A DNA stretch of 52,534 bases from an uncultured Oscillospiraceae bacterium (GCA_949745795.1 CATKAZ010000103.1:1-52534), one strand, 5' to 3'; counted from the stretch's first letter, positions 1 to 10,377 are shown. Numbers and translations are program-made. Notes: a model not told the origin generated them from the letters alone.

Positions 1-25
1 ACGCAGTTTACGGAGTACTTTAATA

Positions 26-883
26 TTATTTTATATCATTTTGTAATTTAGCGGCAGTAAGGGTATTTTGCATAAGCATGGCAATTGTCATAGGACCTAC
101 CCCTCCGGGAACAGGAGTAATAAATGAAGCTTTCTTTTCTACTTCATTAAAATCAACATCTCCGCACAGCTTACCGTTATCCAATCTATTCATGCCAACG
201 TCAATCACCACTGCGCCTTCCTTCACCATATCAGCTGTAACAAAATTTGCTCTTCCAACTGCTGCAACAAGTATATCCGCATTTTTACAAATCTCTGTCA
301 GATTCTGAGTTTTAGAATGACAGATAGTAACAGTTCCGCTTCTATGTAAAAGAAGCATAGACATAGGCTTTCCGACAATATTACTTCTGCCGATTACAAC
401 ACAGTTTTTACCTGAAACTTCAACTCCTGTACTGTCAATTAATTCCATTACTCCTGCCGGAGTACAAGGAAGAAATGCAAATTCTCCGATCATTATCTTT
501 CCAACATTAAACGGATGGAAAGCGTCAACATCTTTTTCAGGTCTGATAGCATTAATAATCGCATTCTCGTCAATTTGCTTCGGCAATGGAAGCTGACATA
601 AAATTCCGTTAACTTTAGGATCATTATTTAATTTTTCTACCAGTTCCAAAAGCTCCTGCTGAGTAGTTTCCTCTGGCAGCGCATATTCATAAGAATTAAA
701 TCCCACTTCCGCACATGCCTTTTTCTTAGAATTAACATACACTCTGGACGCAGGATCATTTCCTACAATTACAACTGCCAATCCCGGAGTAATTCCGTTT
801 TTTTCAAGCAACTCTTCTGTTTGATTTTTAACTCTCAATTTAACAGCCGCCGAAACTTCTTTTCCGTTAATTAATTTTGCCAT
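26..883 (-). CDS. folD: Bifunctional methylenetetrahydrofolate dehydrogenase/cyclohydrolase FolD
   Basis: This 285-residue protein has the usual FolD length. It should interconvert 5,10-methylene-THF, 5,10-methenyl-THF and 10-formyl-THF in the cytosol, feeding purine and formyl-Met-tRNA synthesis. Visible family signatures are the N-terminal [17 protein letters not shown] block with the active-site Lys, the QLPLPKQ block near residue 97, the [11 protein letters not shown] dinucleotide-binding motif near 163, and the C-terminal [11 protein letters not shown] block. The ATG shares one base with the lgt stop codon (TAATG), and GGAGG lies 8 nt upstream, so translation is probably coupled to lgt. 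It is the last gene of the M16 peptidase-lgt-folD run; no terminator is visible in the 25 bases before the window edge. Confidence 0.97.
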   Translation of the reverse strand: MAKLINGKEVSAAVKLRVKNQTEELLEKNGITPGLAVVIVGNDPASRVYVNSKKKACAEVGFNSYEYALPEETTQQELLELVEKLNNDPKVNGILCQLPLPKQIDENAIINAIRPEKDVDAFHPFNVGKIMIGEFAFLPCTPAGVMELIDSTGVEVSGKNCVVIGRSNIVGKPMSMLLLHRSGTVTICHSKTQNLTEICKNADILVAAVGRANFVTADMVKEGAVVIDVGMNRLDNGKLCGDVDFNEVEKKASFITPVPGGVGPMTIAMLMQNTLTAAKLQNDIK

Positions 884-1968
884 TAGTCTTCCTCCGATTC
901 AACTTTCTTTTCTTTGACTTCATTAGATTCAGTATTCTGTTCTATGTTCAAGTCATTTGGGTTTTCAATTATATCAGATTTATTAAAACATGATTTTTTA
1001 TTTTTTGGTTTTGATGTACTATCTAAATATATACCGCTTTTCTGTCTAAGAATGCTTCTCGATTCTTCGGTTTTATAATATAGTTGATAATCATCACCCA
1101 TACGTTTTACCTTTGATCCGAAAACAATCAGCAGTATAACAGATGCAACAACACAAAGAGCCGACAAAATTTGAGAAATTCTTAAATTACCCAACATAAG
1201 ACTGTCCGTACGAAGTCCTTCAATAAAAAATCTTCCCAAACCATACCAACCAATATACATTAGAAAAATTTGTCCGTCATATTTTCTAAACTTTGCGGCA
1301 AAAATTGCTAAAATAACAAATCCCAAGATGCACCAAAATGACTCATACAAAAAACACGGATGGACAGGCTTTGCCGGATCAACTACAGTATCTGAACCGG
1401 TTGTAAGATTATCATAATTATTAATAATAAACCGTTGAATTTTTCCGCCGTTCATGCCGAAAATACTGTCTGTATTGCATCCAAACGCTTCCTGATTTAT
1501 AAAGTTTCCCCATCGTCCGACACCCTGACCAATAAGAAAACCGACGCCTGCAATATCAAGCAAAGGCAAAAGCCTTACCTTACGTATCTTAGCAACAATA
1601 CCCCCAACTAAAATAGCTCCTATAATACCGCCATAAATAGCAAGTCCGCCGTTTCTCGTATTTAATATTGCTCTCCAATCACCGTCATAGGTGTCCCAAG
1701 CCAATACAACATAATATATTCTTGCCCCAATCAAACCTCCTAAGATTCCGCCTATTACTGCGTCAATTGCACGATTAGGATCAAGTCCATATTTTCTCAT
1801 CCGAGTTAAACCATAAATTATTGCAATAATTATACCTAAAATAATAAAAATACTATACCATTTAATCTCAAATCCAAATATAGTAAATGCTGTATCATTA
1901 ATTCTAAATTCCAGACCAAGTTTAGGAAATACTATCTGATCCCGATCAAGAAGTGAAGCTGCAGTCAT
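883..1968 (-). CDS. lgt: Prolipoprotein diacylglyceryl transferase Lgt with charged C-terminal tail
   Basis: Lgt transfers diacylglycerol from phosphatidylglycerol to the lipobox Cys of prelipoproteins at the membrane. Several membrane segments are visible, with the signatures [13 protein letters not shown] and [13 protein letters not shown] and a late [12 protein letters not shown] block. An upstream ATG at 1986 is possible, but GGAGGGG lies inside that extension and 5 nt before the ATG at 1968, so I choose 1968 (361 residues). After the last helix there is a tail of about 65 residues, Lys/Glu/Asn-rich, that ordinary Lgt proteins of 270-290 residues lack. It also has an insert after the NQEAFG motif. 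It follows the M16 peptidase gene by 14 bases and overlaps folD by one base. Confidence 0.95.
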   Translation of the reverse strand: MTAASLLDRDQIVFPKLGLEFRINDTAFTIFGFEIKWYSIFIILGIIIAIIYGLTRMRKYGLDPNRAIDAVIGGILGGLIGARIYYVVLAWDTYDGDWRAILNTRNGGLAIYGGIIGAILVGGIVAKIRKVRLLPLLDIAGVGFLIGQGVGRWGNFINQEAFGCNTDSIFGMNGGKIQRFIINNYDNLTTGSDTVVDPAKPVHPCFLYESFWCILGFVILAIFAAKFRKYDGQIFLMYIGWYGLGRFFIEGLRTDSLMLGNLRISQILSALCVVASVILLIVFGSKVKRMGDDYQLYYKTEESRSILRQKSGIYLDSTSKPKNKKSCFNKSDIIENPNDLNIEQNTESNEVKEKKVESEED

Positions 1969-1982
1969 ATTATCCCCTCCTA

Positions 1983-3251
1983 TCATACAATCACCGAAAT
2001 TGTTAGATTTTTTGTATCAAATCTTTCATTTAAAGTTTTCTGAACATCGTCATAAGTCATCTTAGAAAGCGCTTTAATTGAATCATAAGGTTCAACGCCT
2101 GACATAAATGCAGAAATCAAATTCCCGGCAACTGCTTCAGCATTGTTGCTTTCCATTATCATTCCGCCATAAGTGGATTTCTTTATACTTTCATACAATG
2201 ATTTATCCAATCCCTCTGCTTTTACCCTTTCAATTTCATCTACCAGACGTGACAGCAAAAGCTTCGGATCAGAAGACTCGCCGCTGAAAATAAGAGTAAA
2301 GAATCCGTCTCCGTCAAAAACTTCAAACCCAAAAGTCGAGTTAATAAGACCTTCATCAATCAAACTTTTATAAAGCGGTGCGGAAGGATCCGAAATAATG
2401 CTTCCTGCAATATAGCATTCCATATTTGCTTTTAATCTTTCATATCCTGAAAGAGGACGGCATTTTATTCCTATACTAAATATCGGAGAACCTACCGGAA
2501 GATGCTCACTCACCTCAGGTTTAACTATTTCATAAGGTTCTTCAGGAAAAACCGTTTCAAGTTCAATATTTTCACAGGATTTCAGCAATTCGTTGGCCAC
2601 CGTAATTACATCATCTGTTTTAACGTTGCCTGCCAACACCAATACCATATTATGCAAATTATAGAAAGTATTATAGCATTTATACAGCAATTCCGCATCA
2701 ATTTTTGCAATACTTTCAATAGTTCCGGCAATGTCAATTCTTACAGGATGACAATGATACATGCCCTGAAGCATATTGAAAAGGACTTTCCATCCGGGAT
2801 TATCATTGCACATTTTAATTTCCTGACCGATTATCCCTTGTTCCTTATCCACAGTTTCCTGAGTGAAGTAGGGATTCTGTACAAAATTCAGCAGGATTTT
2901 TAGTGATTCAAGATAGTTATCAGAACAGCTATACAAATAACAGGTTCTGTCAAAGGAAGTATACGCATTTGCATTAGCACCTGTTTTGGCATACTGTGCA
3001 AAAGCGTCACAATCCTCATTTTCAAACAGCTTATGCTCAAGAAAATGCGCAATACCTTCCGGAACAACAGTGTATTCCTTGTCCGCTTTTGTTTTAAACA
3101 TTGTATTAATAGAGCCGTATTTTGTACCGAATAAAGCTTCTGTTGTACTGAAACCGTTCATTTCGCATATATAAATATCCAGTCCGGAGGGGTGCTTTAT
3201 ATAATTACACTTGTCCCCGGTCTGACTACAGAATATTTCCTGAATTTCCAT
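1983..3251 (-). CDS. M16 family zinc peptidase, active-site-intact partner (YmfH/YfmH type)
   Basis: This 422-residue protein has the inverted zinc motif HFLEH at residues 69-73, inside GIAHFLEHKLFE, and a downstream QEIKM Glu that would be the third zinc ligand. It is therefore a likely catalytic M16 (pitrilysin/insulinase-like) peptidase of the cytoplasm. The next gene upstream is a second M16 homologue without the motif, 5 bases away. That matches the YmfF/YmfH pair of Bacillus, in which an active and an inactive half work together. Database names link such pairs to EF-P modification, but nothing here shows the substrate. A GGGAG ribosome site lies 11 nt before the ATG. Confidence 0.88.
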   Translation of the reverse strand: MEIQEIFCSQTGDKCNYIKHPSGLDIYICEMNGFSTTEALFGTKYGSINTMFKTKADKEYTVVPEGIAHFLEHKLFENEDCDAFAQYAKTGANANAYTSFDRTCYLYSCSDNYLESLKILLNFVQNPYFTQETVDKEQGIIGQEIKMCNDNPGWKVLFNMLQGMYHCHPVRIDIAGTIESIAKIDAELLYKCYNTFYNLHNMVLVLAGNVKTDDVITVANELLKSCENIELETVFPEEPYEIVKPEVSEHLPVGSPIFSIGIKCRPLSGYERLKANMECYIAGSIISDPSAPLYKSLIDEGLINSTFGFEVFDGDGFFTLIFSGESSDPKLLLSRLVDEIERVKAEGLDKSLYESIKKSTYGGMIMESNNAEAVAGNLISAFMSGVEPYDSIKALSKMTYDDVQKTLNERFDTKNLTISVIV

Positions 3252-3256
3252 TAATT

Positions 3257-4513
3257 TTATTCTCCCTTCATTACATATATAGTATCAAGCTTTAATGATT
3301 CTGCCGCAGCAATTATTTGTTCTTTTGTAACAGCCTTATATCTTTCTATAGATTCAGACGGACTTAATACTTCGTTATTTATAAAACAGCCGTAATACCA
3401 GTTAATATATGATGACGGGGTATCCCCAACACTCTTAAGAGAATTTATTATACTTAATATAGAATTATTTATATCCTCCTCTGAGAAATTCCCTTTTCTT
3501 ATCTCCTCCAGCTGATTTAAAATTTCATTTTCGGTTTTTTTAATATTTTCCTCTTCAATACCGCAGTCTACAAAAACTGTTCCCTTAAACTGATTGTATC
3601 CTGCGGCACAGTAATAACAAAGACTGAGCTTTTCTCTAACATTCAAGAAAAGTTTTGAAAAAGGAGTTCCGCCGAAAACGGTATTCATAAGCTTCATTGC
3701 ATATCCGTCTTTGTTATCGGATTTAAATGCCATAACCATTTTGCATTGATTAACATCAAGCTTTTCTTCATGGCGGTATACTTCTTTTTTCACAGGACTA
3801 AAATTAATAAAGTTTATCTTATCAGTATTTCTGTTTATTAAAGAAAAGGCTTTTGAAATTTTTTCTTCAATATCATTATTTTCTTCAGGACCTACAAAAT
3901 ATATTTCAATCTGTGAATCTGAAAGAAGCTTTTGATAGGCTTTATAAGCCTGAGCAGAAGTTACTGACTGAGCTTTCTCCTTAGTACCGTAAGAAGAATT
4001 CTCACTGTTTTCTCCTTTAAAAGTAAAATATTGAGTCTGACGAACAGCATATCCTCTTTTATTATTAATTTCAGCTTCAATAGAATCCAATAGATCCTTT
4101 TTTCTGAATTCAAAAGGTTCTTTGCCAAATTCTCCATTTTGAGCATTAGGAGAAAATACACAATCAAGTAAAATTCCCAACACTTCTCCGCTTATATCCT
4201 CACCTTCAAGAGCATATCTGTTATGAATAGATGTAACTCCAATACAAAGCTTCTGAAAATCTCCCTGCTTCACTATGTCAACATTTATATTTGCTCCGTA
4301 AAGGGAATTTAATTTAGCGGTAATTTCACTGATATTTTTGTACCTGCTGTTTGATGATCCCATTATACCTATTGCAAGTGCATTGGCAGACGCTGTTTCC
4401 TCAAGCAAATCTGTAATAAACATAATTTGAACTTTATTCGTTTTAAATTTCGGATCGATTATAGTTGAATATCCAATTCCGTCAGCTATAACCTTTCTGG
4501 AATAATTTGCCAT
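3257..4513 (-). CDS. M16 peptidase homologue lacking the zinc motif (YmfF/YfmF type)
   Basis: This 418-residue protein has the M16 fold pattern, including a C-terminal repeat with SLCYYCAAGYNQFKG typical of the family. Where the HxxEH zinc motif should be (about residues 33-45) it reads LLEETASANALAI, so it is very probably non-catalytic. It precedes the active partner by 5 bases and is likely its heterodimer partner, forming half of the cavity. An AAGGAG site lies 8 nt before the ATG. The 77 bases upstream hold two TATAAT-like hexamers but no clear -35, so the promoter of the four-gene run that ends with folD is only approximate. Confidence 0.85.
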   Translation of the reverse strand: MANYSRKVIADGIGYSTIIDPKFKTNKVQIMFITDLLEETASANALAIGIMGSSNSRYKNISEITAKLNSLYGANINVDIVKQGDFQKLCIGVTSIHNRYALEGEDISGEVLGILLDCVFSPNAQNGEFGKEPFEFRKKDLLDSIEAEINNKRGYAVRQTQYFTFKGENSENSSYGTKEKAQSVTSAQAYKAYQKLLSDSQIEIYFVGPEENNDIEEKISKAFSLINRNTDKINFINFSPVKKEVYRHEEKLDVNQCKMVMAFKSDNKDGYAMKLMNTVFGGTPFSKLFLNVREKLSLCYYCAAGYNQFKGTVFVDCGIEEENIKKTENEILNQLEEIRKGNFSEEDINNSILSIINSLKSVGDTPSSYINWYYGCFINNEVLSPSESIERYKAVTKEQIIAAAESLKLDTIYVMKGE

Positions 4514-4590
4514 AATATTTCTCCTTTATATTTTATTATACCTTTACGATTATATCATATATTCTTTAATATTTCCAGTAAAATAACAAA

Positions 4591-7500
4591 TTAAAATATT
4601 CTTATTTCTATTTTTTTGTAAAAAGAATATATTAACGCTGTTTTAACAGGTTTTTTTTCCATTTTTTCCAAGGCTTTTTTATAAAGATAAATTTGTCCTT
4701 TATATTTTTCAGCAAAATTTTTAATATTATTAATTTTATCTGTTTTATAATCTACCAGTACAAATCCGTCCTCATTTTCAATTATCATATCAATAATACC
4801 GTTTAGCATTCCGTCCGTACCTTTATATTTATCACCAAACTCATTTTCAAGCTCAAGATCATTTATTGAGATCAAAAATTTTTTTTCACGTATTATTTTA
4901 TATGAATTTTTAATCATTTTATAAATTTCAGAATGTAAAAAAGCGTCTATATCTTCATAATGAATTGATTCACTTTGTTTTTGTGAAATGTAGCCAAAAT
5001 CAAGCATTCGTTTTTTTTCTTTTTCAAAATCATTTTCCAGATTTCGGAAATCCGTAAATTGTAAAAAGCGGTGAAGAGCAGTTCCCTTTTCAGCAGCAGT
5101 CAATTCACTTGATTCTGCCATAAACACAGGTCTGCTAAGTGTAAAATTAACACTGTCATCATTCTTAGAAACATCAGATACCGAAAGCTTTGAATTCAGT
5201 TCAGCTAATGTGAGATCATATTTAAAATCAAAGTATCCGCGAAGCTTTTTTATAGTTTCATTATCTACTGTATTAACCTCAATTTCTTCAGAATTTTTAA
5301 TATCCTCATCGTTATCATTTGGTTTTACATTTTCATAGCTTATCGCAAAATCATCATTATTTACAAAGCTTTCATATACACCGAATATTTCTCTTAAATA
5401 TCCTGAGTTTCTGTGAGACAGCAAGGTCATTAAGATCCAATCACCCATTGATTTAGCCGAAGATACAAGAGACGAAGTAATCCCCTGATTTATATAAATA
5501 TCTGCCGCATATTCCTGTGCCTTGTCAGCTTCACTTTCTGACTTGTTAACAGTAATAAACAATCTTTCCTTTGCCCTAGTTAAAGCAACATATAAAAGAC
5601 GCATTTCTTCACTGAGCATTTTATTTTGGTTATAACTGCATATATACTCATAAGGTATAGTTGTAAATTTTTCGTACTTTTTCTTATTCTGAAGCTTAAA
5701 ACCGATTCCGCAGTCATATGAAAACTGAAAAGGCTTAAGCTTGTCCTGTATACTGAATTTAGTAGACGTCTCAGCAATAAAAACGAAAGGAAATTCAAGA
5801 CCTTTAGACTTATGCATAGTCTTTATACACACAGCATTTTGTGATGATGCCGAAACATTTCCGCTTCTGAAATCCCCTTTTGATTCCATTATATTGTCTA
5901 TATACCTTATAAATCCCGAAAGACCGTTTCCGGAATTTAATTCATATGAATTAGCATATTCAAGCAGCATTCTTAAATTAGCTTTTTTCTTTTCACTGTC
6001 CTTATAAAGCTGAATAACAGATGTAAAGTCGGTACTGTCATAAATTTTCTGAATAAGCTCAGGAAGCGTATAAAAAGAAGAGAGCAATCTCAATTCATTT
6101 ATTATATCATACAAAAGCTTTAATTTCGTATAAATAATATCATCCTTAGAAAAAATCGGTTTATCATTTTCAATTCCCAGTGCAACATAAAGATTTGTGT
6201 AGATATTATGCTCTTTGTTGATCAGGCGTATTTCAGTCAGTTCATCCGCACTGAACATAAACATAGGAGAAAGCATAACAGACGCTATAGGTATATCTGA
6301 CAGAGGATTATCCACAACTCTTAATAGATTCAATAGTACCGACACTTCTCTTGATTTCAGATAACCTGAAACCTCCTCGCAATTTACAGTTATACCGTTT
6401 TTTTCAAGTTCTCTTGCATACACAGGGATTTTCTTCCTGTTTCGCAATAAAATACAAAAATCTCTCATTTCACAAGGTCTTGACGATCTGCCGTTATCCT
6501 TGTTTACGGTAACTTTTTCGTTAAGCATTCTGCGTATTTTTTCGGCAACGCATACAGCTTCTATATCTTCAAAATTATCGTCGGATTTATCTATCAGCAT
6601 TATATGAGTATCACGGTTATTCTCATAAAATTCCGCACCCTTTACAAGGTATTCTTCCTCATTATAATCAATATCTCCGACATTTTCAGTCATTATATTT
6701 TTAAACACATAATTTACAAAATTAATAACCTGTTCTGAGCTTCTGAAATTTTTATTTAATTTTATATAAGAATTTCTTTTATCACTTTCCTTATACGGAA
6801 TCGCATTGTTAACTGCATTTATAAAGTTATCCGGATTGGCAAGTCTGAACCGATAAATAGATTGTTTCACATCACCTACAAAAAACAAATTGTTGCCATA
6901 TGCTTTAGCACTTCCCTTTTGCGAAAGCAATCTGAAAATCATATCCTGACGGTTATTGGAATCCTGAAACTCGTCAATCATAATTATCTGATAATAATCA
7001 GAAAGTTCTTCGGCAAGCTTTGTTCTTGTGATTTTTCCGTCCTCACTGCACTCTGCCAAAAGATTTAATACTATCTGTTCCGCATCATCAAATCCAATAG
7101 CATTTTTACTTTCTTTAGTCTTATAAAGATTCTCAGAAAACTGAATAATTATCCGTGAAAGTGCGGACATAACTTCCTTATGACGCTTAATATCATCATG
7201 GGCGTTTACCAGCATTCCACGTTTGTCAGCCATTGATTTAACTGTTTCTTTCACAGAATCCCTTATTTTTTTAATAGACTGTCTTTCTTCAGGGTATGCA
7301 TAATTTTTTCCGGCCGTTGGAAAATTTTTATATTTCACATTTGAAAGCCAAGTTGAAAACTCATTAAAATCATCTGTTTTCAAAATCAATATTGCTTTAT
7401 TTAAAATATTAATATCATCATTAATAAGTGTTATTAATTTATCATCTGAAATATCCGAAGCTTTTTTATATGCCGTATCCAGCTTTTTACTGCAAACAGC

Positions 7501-8142
7501 CAATGTACCTTTCAACCCTTTTATATATTCCCGCAAATACATATTACTGTCATACCGATTATTTAGCTTGCTTAGCCAATTTTCAAAGAACGGTATAGAA
7601 GAAACACTGCTGTATAAATCAAGAATCATTCGACACAATGGCGCATCACTGTTTCCGCAAAAATTATCATTGAGCATTTCCATAATTTCCGGATCTTTTT
7701 CATAATAACTGTCAATCAAATCCCTAAGTACGCTGTCCTTTAGTATATTTTCTTCAGTTTCATCTATGATACGAAAGTCTGAAGCCAGAGAAAGCATACT
7801 AATATTATCTCTTATCAATTCAAAGCAAAAAGAATGTATAGTAGAAATCGCAGCATTGCCAAGCATCGCATGTTGTCTGGAAATCCATTTATCAGACGGT
7901 CTCTGCTCCATAAGCTCCGCAAGGGATATGGACAACCTCTGTTTCATTTCCGCAGCGGCGTCATTAGTAAATGTTACAACTATAATCTTTTCAATGGGTA
8001 CGGGATTCTCACGATCCGCAATTATTCTTATCAGACGCTCTACCAAAACGGAAGTTTTTCCGCTTCCGGCAGCCGCAGATACTATTACCGAACGCTCCCT
8101 GACATTAATAGCGTCCATCTGCTCCGCTGTCCATTTTCGCAT
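4591..8142 (-). CDS. addA: ATP-dependent helicase/nuclease subunit AddA
   Basis: This 1183-residue protein is close to the usual AddA length of about 1200. In order it has a UvrD-type Walker A (AAAGSGKT, residues 23-30), a DEFQD Walker B near 390, superfamily 1 helicase motifs including MHKSKGLEFPFVFI and LLYVALTRAKERLF, and a C-terminal RecB-like nuclease block GIIDMII...VLVDYKTDK near 1115-1133. AddAB resects double-strand breaks for recombination and repair. AddB normally sits directly upstream of addA, but here the upstream neighbour is radA and AddB is not in the window. It has its own promoter and follows the radA terminator. Confidence 0.96.
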   Translation of the reverse strand: MRKWTAEQMDAINVRERSVIVSAAAGSGKTSVLVERLIRIIADRENPVPIEKIIVVTFTNDAAAEMKQRLSISLAELMEQRPSDKWISRQHAMLGNAAISTIHSFCFELIRDNISMLSLASDFRIIDETEENILKDSVLRDLIDSYYEKDPEIMEMLNDNFCGNSDAPLCRMILDLYSSVSSIPFFENWLSKLNNRYDSNMYLREYIKGLKGTLAVCSKKLDTAYKKASDISDDKLITLINDDINILNKAILILKTDDFNEFSTWLSNVKYKNFPTAGKNYAYPEERQSIKKIRDSVKETVKSMADKRGMLVNAHDDIKRHKEVMSALSRIIIQFSENLYKTKESKNAIGFDDAEQIVLNLLAECSEDGKITRTKLAEELSDYYQIIMIDEFQDSNNRQDMIFRLLSQKGSAKAYGNNLFFVGDVKQSIYRFRLANPDNFINAVNNAIPYKESDKRNSYIKLNKNFRSSEQVINFVNYVFKNIMTENVGDIDYNEEEYLVKGAEFYENNRDTHIMLIDKSDDNFEDIEAVCVAEKIRRMLNEKVTVNKDNGRSSRPCEMRDFCILLRNRKKIPVYARELEKNGITVNCEEVSGYLKSREVSVLLNLLRVVDNPLSDIPIASVMLSPMFMFSADELTEIRLINKEHNIYTNLYVALGIENDKPIFSKDDIIYTKLKLLYDIINELRLLSSFYTLPELIQKIYDSTDFTSVIQLYKDSEKKKANLRMLLEYANSYELNSGNGLSGFIRYIDNIMESKGDFRSGNVSASSQNAVCIKTMHKSKGLEFPFVFIAETSTKFSIQDKLKPFQFSYDCGIGFKLQNKKKYEKFTTIPYEYICSYNQNKMLSEEMRLLYVALTRAKERLFITVNKSESEADKAQEYAADIYINQGITSSLVSSAKSMGDWILMTLLSHRNSGYLREIFGVYESFVNNDDFAISYENVKPNDNDEDIKNSEEIEVNTVDNETIKKLRGYFDFKYDLTLAELNSKLSVSDVSKNDDSVNFTLSRPVFMAESSELTAAEKGTALHRFLQFTDFRNLENDFEKEKKRMLDFGYISQKQSESIHYEDIDAFLHSEIYKMIKNSYKIIREKKFLISINDLELENEFGDKYKGTDGMLNGIIDMIIENEDGFVLVDYKTDKINNIKNFAEKYKGQIYLYKKALEKMEKKPVKTALIYSFYKKIEIRIF

Positions 8143-8187
8143 AAATTTTCACTTTCCTTTTTATATCTTTCAAATAAATGTATTTAT

Positions 8188-8216
8188 ATTATAACATAAC
8201 ATGTAAAATAATTCAA
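8188..8216 (-). promoter_or_regulatory. Sigma-A promoter of addA
   Basis: On the minus strand TTGAAT and TATAAT are separated by 17 bases, with a TG one base before the -10 (extended -10). It lies between the radA terminator and the addA start, so addA can be transcribed independently of radA. Confidence 0.7.
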
Positions 8217-8220
8217 ACAG

Positions 8221-8254
8221 TAAATAAAAAAGAACCTCATTATTGAAGTTCTTT
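8221..8254 (-). terminator. Intrinsic terminator after radA
   Basis: Arms at 8229-8239 and 8244-8254 (AAAGAAC core, one mismatch) form a hairpin with a 4-base loop. It is followed on the minus strand by TTTTATTTA. It closes the amidase-radA unit just before addA. Confidence 0.75.
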
Positions 8255-8261
8255 GTAAATT

Positions 8262-9626
8262 TTATTTAAAAATCCTAAAAGCTTCCTTCACGTCTGATAC
8301 TCCGATTAATTTTATACCATAATCCTGACTATTAAGAGAATTTAAAGACTGTGCGGGAATCAGGCATTGTTCAAATCCCATTCTTTCTGCTTCCTTAATA
8401 CGCTGAATAATATTTGATACTGCACGGACTTCTCCCCCAAGACCTATCTCACCGAATGCAATAGTACTTTCATTTATCGGTTTATCAAAAAGACTTGAGT
8501 AAAGACAAAGAGCTACTGCTAAATCCCCGGCAGTTTCATTAATACTGAATCCGCCTACAACGTTCAGATACACATCAAGAGAGCCGAAAAACATTCCCGC
8601 ACGCTTTTCCAACACTGCTATGATAATTGCCATGCGGTTAAAATCAAATCCTTTTGACATTCTTCTGGGAGCTGAAAAGCCGCTTTTTGTTGCCAATACC
8701 TGTATTTCCGCAAGAATAGGTCTTAACCCCTCCATAGTACAGGTCACGCATGTTCCCGAAACATTTTCGGGTCTTCCCGAAAGGAGCATCTGCGACGGGT
8801 TTTCTACTTCCTCAAGTCCCTTGTCATACATTTCAAAAACGCCGATTTCATTTGTAGAACCATATCTGTTCTTAATAGTTCTCAGCATACGGCATGTAAG
8901 ATTTCGTTCCCCTTCAAAATATAAAACAGCGTCAACAATATGTTCCATAACCTTAGGACCGGCAATAGCACCGTCTTTATTTACATGTCCTACAATAATT
9001 ATAGGAATTTCCAGACTTTTAGCCGTATGCATAAATAAGTTAGTACATTCCCTCACCTGCGTAAGACTTCCCGGACTGGATGTAACTTGAGATATATTCA
9101 TAGTCTGAATAGAATCAATAATTACAATATCAGGTTCACTGGCAGAAATAGTATCACATATTGCCTCAGCGTCAGTTACTGTCAATATGTAAAGACTTTC
9201 CGTGTCCACGCCGAGTCTTTGAGCCCTTACTTTTATCTGCCTTGCAGATTCCTCACCGGAAACATATAGTATAGAATAATTTTCACCCAAGTACTGACAT
9301 ATCTGAAGCAAAAGAGTACTTTTTCCTATACCCGGAGCACCGCCCAGAAGTACTATAGAACCCTTGACTAATCCGCCGCCTAAAACACGGTCAAATTCTC
9401 CTATTCCCGTTTTATATCTGACATCTGCATCAACGTCTATTTCTGAAAGCTCAAGTATTTTATCAGTAAGATCAGCTGTCTTTTTTGAAGAGGAAGTTTT
9501 TGAAGAAGTTATTTGCTCAATCTCTTCAAAGCTGTTCCAAGAACCGCAGTCCGGACATCTTCCGTTCCATTTTCCCGACTGATAACCGCATTGATTACAC
9601 TCAAATACAATTTTGGATTTTGCCAT
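8262..9626 (-). CDS. radA: DNA repair protein RadA
   Basis: This 454-residue protein has the standard RadA layout. A C4 zinc ribbon (Cys10/13, Cys24/27) is followed by a RecA-like ATPase with Walker A GGAPGIGKST at 95-104 and Walker B VIIDS at 168-172. The RadA signature is KNRYG at 252-256, a conservative change from the usual KNRFG. The C-terminal third is Lon-like. RadA drives branch migration of recombination intermediates. It follows a CwlD-type amidase gene by 19 bases, and AAAGGA precedes the ATG. Confidence 0.97.
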   Translation of the reverse strand: MAKSKIVFECNQCGYQSGKWNGRCPDCGSWNSFEEIEQITSSKTSSSKKTADLTDKILELSEIDVDADVRYKTGIGEFDRVLGGGLVKGSIVLLGGAPGIGKSTLLLQICQYLGENYSILYVSGEESARQIKVRAQRLGVDTESLYILTVTDAEAICDTISASEPDIVIIDSIQTMNISQVTSSPGSLTQVRECTNLFMHTAKSLEIPIIIVGHVNKDGAIAGPKVMEHIVDAVLYFEGERNLTCRMLRTIKNRYGSTNEIGVFEMYDKGLEEVENPSQMLLSGRPENVSGTCVTCTMEGLRPILAEIQVLATKSGFSAPRRMSKGFDFNRMAIIIAVLEKRAGMFFGSLDVYLNVVGGFSINETAGDLAVALCLYSSLFDKPINESTIAFGEIGLGGEVRAVSNIIQRIKEAERMGFEQCLIPAQSLNSLNSQDYGIKLIGVSDVKEAFRIFK

Positions 9627-9645
9627 TTTAACGTCCTTTCAAAGT

Positions 9646-10377
9646 TTATTTTTTCAACAGATACTCATTTATTGCCGCAAAAACACTGAAAGCGACTTTA
9701 TTTTGATATTCTTCATTTTTCAGATTTTCGGCATCATCAGGATTTGAAAGAAATCCGCATTCCACCATTACAGTAGGATTGTTGCAGAAGTAGCAGAGAA
9801 ACAGTTCTTTGCCGCACTGCTTTATTTCTCTGTCGTTGTCTGGCTGAATATATTCAACAAATTTATCCTGTATCGCCTGTGCAATATACTTGCTTTGCGA
9901 ATTGGTTTCAGAATAAAACATCTGTCCGCCTTTATATTTCGGATCGGTAAACTGATTCTGATGAATTGAAATACAAATAGCATTGGGATATTTGTTAAAC
10001 AAGGCTAATCTGTTATCCATATCTGAGCTTTTCTGATTTGCAATACCCTCCACTCCATCATCATGTATAGAACGGTCCGTATCTCTTGTTACCTCAACAT
10101 CATATCCATATAGTTCAAACATATCCCGCAAACTAAGTAAAATATTCAGATTGATTCCCTTTTCCGGTACTCCGTCTGCTGAAGAACAGCCTCCGTCCAT
10201 TCCTCCGTGACCGGCATCGAGTATAATAATCGGTTTACCGTCTTTAGCAGCGCCGATTGTTGCAATAGTTTTTTGCTGAGATTTATTTATGTAATATGCA
10301 GACGCTCCTCCTGCCAAAACCAGTGCAGAAGCCACACATACCAGTCTTCTGACAATTTTCTTATTTATCTTTTTCAT
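9646..10377 (-). CDS. N-acetylmuramoyl-L-alanine amidase, CwlD-like (amidase_3)
   Basis: This protein has an N-terminal membrane anchor or signal segment (about residues 6-28) and an amidase_3 catalytic domain. The zinc and catalytic motifs are DAGHGGMDGG, a SIHQN block and VMVECGFLSNP. It would cleave stem peptides from muramic acid outside the membrane. The closest known type is CwlD of sporulating Firmicutes, which prepares spore cortex, but a general cell-wall role is possible. A GTG at 10383 could start the frame, but AGAGG is then only one base away. The ATG at 10377 has 7-nt spacing and is chosen (243 residues). It is followed by radA. Confidence 0.85.
   Translation of the reverse strand: MKKINKKIVRRLVCVASALVLAGGASAYYINKSQQKTIATIGAAKDGKPIIILDAGHGGMDGGCSSADGVPEKGINLNILLSLRDMFELYGYDVEVTRDTDRSIHDDGVEGIANQKSSDMDNRLALFNKYPNAICISIHQNQFTDPKYKGGQMFYSETNSQSKYIAQAIQDKFVEYIQPDNDREIKQCGKELFLCYFCNNPTVMVECGFLSNPDDAENLKNEEYQNKVAFSVFAAINEYLLKK

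Noticed and set aside
2502-2903. 133-codon open frame on the plus strand
   Set aside because: Antisense to the active M16 peptidase gene and without a start signal.
7766-8199. Two overlapping plus-strand frames of 121 and 142 codons
   Set aside because: Both are antisense to the N-terminus of addA and extend into its promoter; no ribosome site or domain.
8620-9090. 156-codon open frame on the plus strand
   Set aside because: It is antisense to radA, has no ribosome site, and its translation lacks any recognisable pattern; radA is certain.
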